NCBI GenBank assembly: GCA_009695405.1
Contig: SIAZ01000127.1
Span: 1-10,237 of the forward strand
Length of the DNA stretch: 10,237 nt
Reading direction: 5' to 3'
From: Pedosphaera sp.
Lineage (GTDB): Bacteria > Verrucomicrobiota > Verrucomicrobiia > Limisphaerales > UBA9464
Positions within the stretch are counted from its first letter, which is position 1, and each line of letters starts with the position of its first letter. Shown here piece by piece: positions 1 through 4,482 of this stretch. The notes under the pieces are model-generated. The model did not search any database. It was not told the origin of the DNA and was given only the letters and a program-made list of their open reading frames with translations. A program made the translations under genes and the position numbers.

Positions 1-2
1 TT

Positions 3-68
3 CCAGATTTCAGCTTTGGCCGGACACCGGCAACCCCAGAAGACGGGCGAGTCTCGGCCATAGGGCCG
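3..68 (+). pseudogene. possible upstream fragment of the PQQ beta-propeller gene
   Basis: The third forward frame reads FGRTPATPEDGRVSAIGP here. This resembles the strand pattern of a PQQ-type propeller blade (G-R/P-x-TP-x-x-x-DGRV-x-x-x-G). The recognisable coding after about position 143 is in a different frame, and the sequence between does not read as a propeller in any frame. If this fragment belongs to the same gene, part of the gene is missing and the frame has been lost around the inverted repeat at 55-99. The fragment is short, so the match could be chance. Confidence 0.25.
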
Positions 69-99
69 ATTCCGCTCCGCTCCATCGGCCCTATGGCCG
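55..99. repeat. 16-bp perfect inverted repeat (REP-like hairpin)
   Basis: Positions 55-70 (CGGCCATAGGGCCGAT) are the exact reverse complement of 84-99. The 13-nt loop TCCGCTCCGCTCC contains the unit TCCGC twice. With G-U pairs the stem could extend outward to 51-103. It is not followed by a T-tract, so it does not look like a rho-independent terminator. It lies where the propeller gene loses its coherent frame, which fits an inserted REP-like or MITE-like palindrome. That origin is inference, because no second copy is visible in this window. Confidence 0.7.
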
Positions 100-142
100 G
101 GATCGTTGGTGTCCTAAACTTTTACAGACAAGAAGTTGCACT

Positions 143-855
143 AGCCGGGTCATTGTTAGCGGAGGTACTTCCTCAGAAAAGGGTTGGTTGGCTTATGATG
201 CTGAGACAGGGAGGTTGCTATGGTCTGCTAACGGTGAAGCATCGAGTTACGCCTCGGCCATGCAGGTCGTATTGGCTGGGGTAAAACAGATTCTGGTGAC
301 AGGTCCGCAAGCCGTAGTTGGGCTCGATCCGGCTTCTGGTAAAGCGGGATGGCGGTTTGTTTGGGGCGACCCGAAGAATTCAAAATGTTCTCAACCGGTG
401 ATGCTGGGGAATGATCGCATTTTTGTATCGGCTGGATACGGAGCCGGTTGCGCCGTCTTCGAGGTGGCGGCGTCAGCAGAAGGGCTTTTTACAACGCGGG
501 AACTGTGGCGCGGTAAATCCATGAAGACCCAATTCAATAACGTTGCAGTGCGAGAGGGGCATCTTTACGGGCTCGATGATGGATTCATGGCTTGTGTGGA
601 TATCACCACCGATAACGCCTTTGGAAGGATGGACGGTATGGTTCGGGTCAGACCCTGCTCGTCGGCAATCGGGTGCTCGTACAATCAGAACCGGGTTATG
701 TTGCGTTGGTTGAGGCCAAGCCCAGCGGCTTTACTGAGTTGGGTCGCATCAATGCATTGCAGAGTAAAACGTGGAATAACCCAGCCCTCGCTGGTCGATA
801 TTTGTTGGTCCGTAACGACCAAGAAGCGGCGTGTTACGAACTGCCTTCAAAATGA
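143..855 (+). pseudogene. PQQ-binding-like beta-propeller repeat protein, frameshifted and 5'-truncated
   Basis: This is the C-terminal part of a PQQ-like (BamB/dehydrogenase-type) beta-propeller protein, a family usually near 400 residues and often exported; its specific role is unknown. Coherent coding starts around SRVIVSGGTS and continues with repeated blade motifs: AYDAETGRLLW, VVGLDPASGKAGWRF, then SAGYGAGCAVFEV and YGLDDGFMACVD. Near 620-624 the frame breaks. Adding one base after TTT (620-622) gives GCC TTT TGG AAG GAT GGA CGG TAT, reading AFWKDGRYGSGQTLLVG, and the frame then runs on to SEPGYVALVEA and the TGA at 853-855. Upstream of 143 no frame gives propeller sequence directly joined to it. 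With both a frameshift and a lost front end, I call it a pseudogene. A sequencing error could explain the frameshift but not the missing start. The upstream boundary is approximate. Confidence 0.75.
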
Positions 856-902
856 ACACGGATCAAAATTTTCCATCAATTATCAAATAACATCTTGTCA
901 TC

Positions 903-950
903 AAGGGGGTGAAACGTATGGTTCTCCATCTTTGTGGACATGAAACCTGA
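903..950 (+). promoter_or_regulatory. leader mini-ORF with strong Shine-Dalgarno, overlapping the rpmE2 start
   Basis: AAGGGGGTG (903-911) is a strong Shine-Dalgarno-like sequence ending 6-8 nt before an ATG at 918. That ATG opens a ten-codon ORF, MVLHLCGHET, ending at TGA 948-950. The rpmE2 ATG (940) lies inside it in another frame, and the purine tract is about 30 nt from that ATG, too far for direct use. This arrangement would allow termination-reinitiation or attenuation of L31 synthesis. The peptide holds His and Cys residues, and type B L31 genes are often zinc-regulated in other bacteria, but any link to zinc is speculation. The tract could also be fortuitous. Confidence 0.4.
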
Positions 951-1236
951 TATTCATTCGAAAAATTATCGCTTGGTGATTTTCCGCGACTCGGCCTCTG
1001 GCCAGTCGTTTGTGTCCCGTTCGTGTGCAAACACGAATCTCACGGCAACGTGGGAAGACGGACAGGAATACCCCCTCTATTTGATGGGCATTAGTGCGTT
1101 CACCCACCCCTTCTACACCGGTCAACAGAAGTTTGTTGATACTGCCGGCCGTGTAGACAAATTCCAGCAACGTCTGGCCAAGACCCAAGCCGCTCAAGCG
1201 GCGATGGCTGGAGCTGGTAGTAAGAAGAAGAAGTAG
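940..1236 (+). CDS. rpmE2: 50S ribosomal protein L31 type B
   Basis: Large-subunit ribosomal protein L31, 98 residues from the ATG. The N-terminus MKPDIHSKNYRLVIFRD, the middle WEDGQEYPLY and the block HPFYTGQQKFVDTAGRVDKF are hallmarks of the type B form. Only one Cys is present and there is no CxxC pair, so this is the zinc-independent paralogue. The C-terminus extends past the core into an Ala/Gln-rich stretch ending in KKKK, which is somewhat long for the family. The ATG at 940 is chosen because homologues begin with MK-x-x-IH; a GTG at 934 would add two residues. Neither start has a properly spaced Shine-Dalgarno. A terminator follows directly, so the gene is probably transcribed separately from prfA, although an L31-prfA order is common in bacteria. 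Confidence 0.93.
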   Translation: MKPDIHSKNYRLVIFRDSASGQSFVSRSCANTNLTATWEDGQEYPLYLMGISAFTHPFYTGQQKFVDTAGRVDKFQQRLAKTQAAQAAMAGAGSKKKK

Positions 1237-1250
1237 GCAGAGTTCTCGAA

Positions 1251-1296
1251 AACCGCCCGCCGGCCCCCTCGGGTGCCTGCGGGCGGTTTTGTGTTT
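1251..1296 (+). terminator. rho-independent terminator after rpmE2
   Basis: AACCGCCCGC (1251-1260) pairs perfectly with GCGGGCGGTT (1279-1288) across an 18-nt loop, followed by TTTTGTGTTT (1287-1296). The GC-rich 10-bp stem plus T-rich tail, 14 nt after the rpmE2 stop, is a classic intrinsic terminator for plus-strand transcription. It implies that prfA has its own promoter or depends on readthrough. Confidence 0.85.
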
Positions 1297-1298
1297 CT

Positions 1299-1312
1299 AA
1301 TTCTTGAGAATT
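1299..1312. promoter_or_regulatory. AATTCT-TG-AGAATT palindrome upstream of prfA
   Basis: A perfect 6-bp inverted repeat with a 2-nt centre lies just past the rpmE2 terminator and about 65 nt before the prfA GTG. The size and symmetry are typical of a dimeric repressor operator. No convincing -35/-10 pair was found between it and prfA, so its role is unproven. A 14-bp AT-rich palindrome can also occur by chance. Confidence 0.25.
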
Positions 1313-1376
1313 TTTCTCCCTACCCGCATTTCCCCTAATCTCGCACCGAGTCTTTCGATTTTTGCCCTGTTTTCCT

Positions 1377-2474
1377 GTGGATTTCTATCACTTTATTGAG
1401 ACATTTCGCCGTCGTTTTCACGAGGTAGAAGCCCAATTAGGCGCGCCAGACGCCTTTGCTCAACCCGTTCGAGGACAGGAACTGACTCGGGAACATTCTC
1501 GCTTGAGTCAATTGGTTACCAATGGTGATTTGTGGCTGAAAACAGTCCGTGATTTGGCGGAGAATCAGGCCTTGATTGCTGCAGAACAACCCGGATCTGA
1601 ACTGGCGTTGATGGCGGTTGAGGAGGTGCTGCAATTAACCGCGCGCCTTGCCGAAGTGACCTTGGCGGTGCAATTGGGTATTTTGCCGGCTGAACCGACG
1701 GATTCTCGAAATACAGTTTTGGAAATACGAGCGGGCGCTGGTGGTGCAGAAAGTGCCCTTTTTGCGGCCGACCTTTTCCGAATGTACCAACGCTATGCCG
1801 AAAGTCAGGGATGGAAGGTTGAGGCGATGGATTCAAGTCCCTCGGACTTGGGTGGATTGAAGGAGGTGATTAGCTTGGTCACAGGCGATAATGTTTATAA
1901 GTGGCTCAAGCATGAGTCGGGGGTCCACCGAGTTCAGAGGGTACCGGCCACAGAGGCCCAAGGCCGGATTCATACGAGTACAGTGACGGTTGCCGTCTTG
2001 CCTGAAGCTCAGGAAGTTGACGTGGTTATTCGGCCAGAAGATTTGGAGATCAACGTTTGTCGCGCCGGAGGCCATGGAGGGCAGGGGGTTAACACCACCG
2101 ATTCAGCGGTTCGCATTTTCCATAAGCCTTCGGGGCTTGATGTCCGTTGTCAGGACCAACGTTCACAGCATAAGAACAAGGCTCAGGCGATGACAGTACT
2201 TCGCTCGCGGTTGTTGGAGCGAAAGATGGCTGAAGAACACGCCAAATACGCCCAGCAGCGTAAGGATCAATTGGGAACGGGTGAGCGATCCGAAAAGATT
2301 CGTACCTATAATTTTCCGCAGAATCGCGTTACTGACCATCGGTTGGAACTGACCTTGTATAATCTATCTGTCTTCCTTGAGGGCGCACTAGATCCAGTGC
2401 TAAAACCGTTAATGGAATGGGAATTAAAGAATCGTTTTGCTGCTTTGGAATCTCAATCTCGATCTCATGTTTGA
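1377..2474 (+). CDS. prfA: peptide chain release factor 1 (RF1)
   Basis: Class I release factor that reads UAA and UAG and triggers peptidyl-tRNA hydrolysis on the ribosome. Visible are the helical N-terminal domain; the block EIRAGAGGAESALFAADLFRMY; the PAT codon-recognition tripeptide in HRVQRVPATEAQGRIHTST (about residues 190-192), which marks RF1 rather than RF2; the catalytic GGQ in AGGHGGQGVNTTDSAVR (about 234-236); and the conserved C-terminal YNFPQNRVTDHR. The usual SSGAGGQHVN is replaced by AGGHGGQGVN, keeping GGQ intact. GTG at 1377 is chosen because VDFYHFIETF aligns with usual RF1 starts; a TTG at 1362 would add five residues. No Shine-Dalgarno is visible. The C-terminal tail overlaps the next gene. 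No prmC, the methylase for GGQ, lies in the window. Length (365 aa) is normal. Confidence 0.95.
   Translation: MDFYHFIETFRRRFHEVEAQLGAPDAFAQPVRGQELTREHSRLSQLVTNGDLWLKTVRDLAENQALIAAEQPGSELALMAVEEVLQLTARLAEVTLAVQLGILPAEPTDSRNTVLEIRAGAGGAESALFAADLFRMYQRYAESQGWKVEAMDSSPSDLGGLKEVISLVTGDNVYKWLKHESGVHRVQRVPATEAQGRIHTSTVTVAVLPEAQEVDVVIRPEDLEINVCRAGGHGGQGVNTTDSAVRIFHKPSGLDVRCQDQRSQHKNKAQAMTVLRSRLLERKMAEEHAKYAQQRKDQLGTGERSEKIRTYNFPQNRVTDHRLELTLYNLSVFLEGALDPVLKPLMEWELKNRFAALESQSRSHV
2449..2466 (+). repeat. three tandem 6-nt units directly before the HAD start codon
   Basis: AATCTC, AATCTC, GATCTC run in tandem at the end of prfA, encoding its SQSRS tail, and end immediately before the ATG at 2467. Hexamer gain or loss would keep the prfA frame and change only the spacing and tail length. 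The array is short and could be incidental. Confidence 0.4.
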
Positions 2475-3054
2475 ACCTCTTGCGCTGATTTTCGATTGCG
2501 ACGGTACCATTGCCCACACCATGCCTTTGCATTGGCGTGCTTGGAATGAAACCGTTCAGCGGCATGGACTCTTTTTCTCCGAAGACCGATTTTATGCCCT
2601 CGGAGGTGTTCCTGCTCGGCACATTCTCAAAATACTTTTTGCTGAACAAGACCGTCCCGATTTAGACCCACTGACGGTCGCCAAGGAGAAGGAAGGTGTT
2701 TATCTTCAACTCCTCCATGAGGTCACGCCAGTCCAACCAGTTCTTGATCTTGCACGTCGTTACCGTGGTATTCTTCCGATGGCCATTGCCACCGGCGGAT
2801 CTCGTCCAAGCATACCCACAGTTTTGAAGCATCTAGGGATCCTAGATTGGTTTGAGGCGGTGGTGACCAGTGAGGATGTTATCCTGCAAAAGCCGAGTCC
2901 GGATATTTTTTTGGAGGCCGCGCGTCGGCTTGGCGTTGCCGCAGATCGCTGTCGGGCGTTCGAAGATACCGATCTTGGAATGCAGGCGATTTATGCCGCA
3001 GGTATGGATGCGGTGGATGTCCGTTTGATGCCTGATTATCCCGGACGCCGCTAG
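2467..3054 (+). CDS. HAD-superfamily phosphatase, YqaB/beta-PGM type
   Basis: A 195-residue cytosolic haloacid dehalogenase-type hydrolase of the beta-phosphoglucomutase/YqaB subgroup, which dephosphorylates small sugar phosphates such as fructose-1-phosphate or 6-phosphogluconate. Motif I is FDCDGT (D10 nucleophile, D12). The helical cap starts with HTMPLHWRAW. Motif II is ATGGS (T109), motif III K142 in QKPSPD, and motif IV FEDTDLG (E166, D167, D169). The C-terminal AAGMDAVDVRL closely resembles E. coli YqaB as I recall it. The exact substrate cannot be read from sequence. The ATG at 2467 overlaps the prfA stop by 8 nt, suggesting translational coupling; an upstream start at 2437 would add ten residues that do not fit the family. 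It shares its stop region with the convergent gene at 3051. Confidence 0.85.
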   Translation: MFEPLALIFDCDGTIAHTMPLHWRAWNETVQRHGLFFSEDRFYALGGVPARHILKILFAEQDRPDLDPLTVAKEKEGVYLQLLHEVTPVQPVLDLARRYRGILPMAIATGGSRPSIPTVLKHLGILDWFEAVVTSEDVILQKPSPDIFLEAARRLGVAADRCRAFEDTDLGMQAIYAAGMDAVDVRLMPDYPGRR

Positions 3055-3902
3055 AGCTTTGCGCTACGGCGCGGAGGATCTGTCGGTGCGTTTACTTCCG
3101 GTTTACGGAAGGGAGTTAGCCACAAACCTCGGAGATCTTGGAAGGAAGAGGTGTCAAATCCATCGAGTCCGAGTTGGAGAGTCTCAGGTTGCTTCCTGAG
3201 CTTAAATGTACCAAAAAGTCGATCCCAGAAACTGAAGAGTGAGGCGAAATTTGAATCGGTTTCCCGTGGATCTTTGGAGTGATGAATCTTGTGCATCAAA
3301 GGTGTCACCCAGAGCACTCGCAAGCCACGTTCAATTGAGCAGGGTAATACGACGTTGGTGTGCTGCAATTGGACGATGAATTGCAGTAAAGTCTCGTAAA
3401 TCACCAGTTCCAAAAAGGTGATCCCTAGCAATGGAATCAGCAGAATTCGGAGCAGGGATGAAAGAAGGATTTCAACCAGATGAAACCGGTTAGAGGTGGT
3501 GACATCCATCTGAGCATCGGAGTGATGCATGCGATGAAAAAGCCAGAGATGGGGCAACTGATGCCCAGCCCGATGCCAGAGATAAGTCCACAGATCAAAG
3601 AGAAGCAGAGCGAAGATGAGGCGGAGGGGGCCGGAGAGACCGGAGCGATGGAGGAGTCCGAATTGATGGCTTTCCGCTTGGTCGGCGATCCCTTTCCAAG
3701 TTGCTACAAAAATCGAAGCGGTCATCAATCCATTGACGAGGCCGATTAGGATATTACGAAGGCCGTGACGCCCGCGGTCGTTGGAATTCTGGAAAGCTCG
3801 ATGGAAGGGAAGCGCACTTTCCCAAAGGAGCAGGAGCAGCATCCATCCTAGGCTAAAAGCTCCTCGCCATTTTTGAACAAAAGTTGGGTCGAGTAAGTTC
3901 AT
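3051..3902 (-). CDS. sterol desaturase / fatty acid hydroxylase family membrane protein
   Basis: A 283-residue integral membrane di-iron oxygenase of the fatty acid hydroxylase superfamily, which inserts hydroxyl groups or double bonds into sterol, fatty-acid or carotenoid-like lipids. The three His clusters are complete: HRAGH (H110, H114), HRMHH (H123, H126, H127) and HKIHH (H204, H207, H208), with an extra HTN at 181. Hydrophobic segments lie near residues 15-30, 50-70, 92-110 and 145-180. The tail DSNFASLFSFWDRLFGTF is typical of the family. The ATG overlaps the rhodanese stop as ATGA, so the two are probably translated together. The substrate is unknown. The tail (about 265-283) is proline- and charge-rich. 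The stop codon shares CTAG with the convergent HAD gene, leaving no room for a terminator between them. Confidence 0.88.
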   Translation of the reverse strand: MNLLDPTFVQKWRGAFSLGWMLLLLLWESALPFHRAFQNSNDRGRHGLRNILIGLVNGLMTASIFVATWKGIADQAESHQFGLLHRSGLSGPLRLIFALLLFDLWTYLWHRAGHQLPHLWLFHRMHHSDAQMDVTTSNRFHLVEILLSSLLRILLIPLLGITFLELVIYETLLQFIVQLQHTNVVLPCSIERGLRVLWVTPLMHKIHHSKDPRETDSNFASLFSFWDRLFGTFKLRKQPETLQLGLDGFDTSSFQDLRGLWLTPFRKPEVNAPTDPPRRSAKL

Positions 3903-4324
3903 TCAGCGGCGCGCTTTGCTGGTTTAAGCAGTCGTCCAAATGTCGAATTGTAGGGGTGAACTTGATCGGTTGATCCCTTGGCATTTTCTAGCGCTCGGTC
4001 TTCGTTAGCCCACTGAAAGAGAGATCCTTCGAGGTTCATTACTTGGGTGCGCCCGGATTTAATCAGTCTTTGACCGAGTTCAGAGGAACGCCAACCCACA
4101 GAGCAATAAAGGACGATCGGCCGCTGGGTGCTGCCAAGGAGGGGCTGAAGCGTTTCTAGACTTGTGTCTGGATCCACTCGAGTGGCACCAGAGATATGAG
4201 AAACTGAAAATTCAGCGGCAGTGCGGACATCGAGTAGGAGCGGTTTGAGTCGATTCGTATCGGCCATCCACAGTGCAAAGTCCGCACAGGCAAGTTGGGG
4301 GACGCTCGGGAATTTACTTTGCAC
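3899..4324 (-). CDS. rhodanese-like domain protein
   Basis: A single-domain rhodanese-fold protein (141 aa from GTG 4324), probably a sulfur-carrier or thiosulfate/persulfide sulfurtransferase. LLLDVRTAAEFSVSHISGA is the CH2A-type region and YCSVGWRS holds the predicted catalytic C74 with a six-residue active loop. The tail has VHPYNSTFGRLL, a motif I recall from a sub-group of bacterial rhodaneses. It overlaps the downstream hydroxylase by ATGA. The start is uncertain: the frame stays open upstream (KTL) to a TGA at 4334-4336, beyond which the same frame encodes a signal-peptide-like segment from ATG 4474. The gene may therefore be the 3' part of a longer exported rhodanese interrupted by one stop codon. 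No convincing ribosome binding site precedes GTG 4324. Confidence 0.85.
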   Translation of the reverse strand: MQSKFPSVPQLACADFALWMADTNRLKPLLLDVRTAAEFSVSHISGATRVDPDTSLETLQPLLGSTQRPIVLYCSVGWRSSELGQRLIKSGRTQVMNLEGSLFQWANEDRALENAKGSTDQVHPYNSTFGRLLKPAKRAAE

Positions 4325-4333
4325 AAGTGTCTT

Positions 4334-4474
4334 TCAATGATCCAAGGAAGCTTTTGGGTTTTCCTCAGCCGAGACTAGGCCGACGAGGGCACGTACAAGG
4401 AGGGTGAGGATCATAAAAGACCGAATCCGAGTGAGTTTCTCAGAGAGAGTGTTGTTAAGCCGAGCGGAGTTCAT
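4334..4474 (-). CDS. small ORF with signal-peptide-like segment, in frame with the rhodanese
   Basis: This 46-codon ORF begins at ATG 4474, 8 nt after the stop of the upstream fusion gene, and ends at TGA 4334-4336. The peptide has a charged front (MNSARLNNTLSEKLTRIR), a hydrophobic stretch FMILTLLVRALVGLV, then SAEENPKASLDH, which looks like a secretion signal with cleavage after VSA or a single membrane anchor. The ORF is in exactly the same frame as the rhodanese gene, only KTL (three codons) separating its TGA from the rhodanese GTG. It may be an independent small protein, or the true N-terminus of the rhodanese cut off by a nonsense change (for example TGG to TGA). No homologue is recognised and the ribosome binding site is weak. 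Confidence 0.45.
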   Translation of the reverse strand: MNSARLNNTLSEKLTRIRSFMILTLLVRALVGLVSAEENPKASLDH

Positions 4475-4482
4475 TTAGAAGC

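Noticed and set aside
110..127. TGTCCTAAACTTTTACA as a possible insertion-sequence end
   Set aside because: It has the look of an IS terminus, but no matching inverted end, target duplication or transposase is in the window.
93..284. 63-aa plus-strand ORF opening in the palindrome
   Set aside because: It runs in another frame over recognisable propeller coding and has no family features; it is a shadow created by the hairpin's ATG.
901..1197. 98-aa minus-strand ORF opposite rpmE2
   Set aside because: It mirrors the rpmE2 coding strand, with no recognisable domain and no start context.
1304..1341. TTGAGA ... TAATCT as a sigma70 promoter for prfA
   Set aside because: The spacing is 26 nt, far from 17, and the alternative -10 at 17 nt (CATTTC) is poor.
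4334..4336. TGA read as Trp or selenocysteine in the rhodanese frame
   Set aside because: TGA terminates prfA and other genes here, and no SECIS-like hairpin was seen just after it; a nonsense change or sequence error is simpler.
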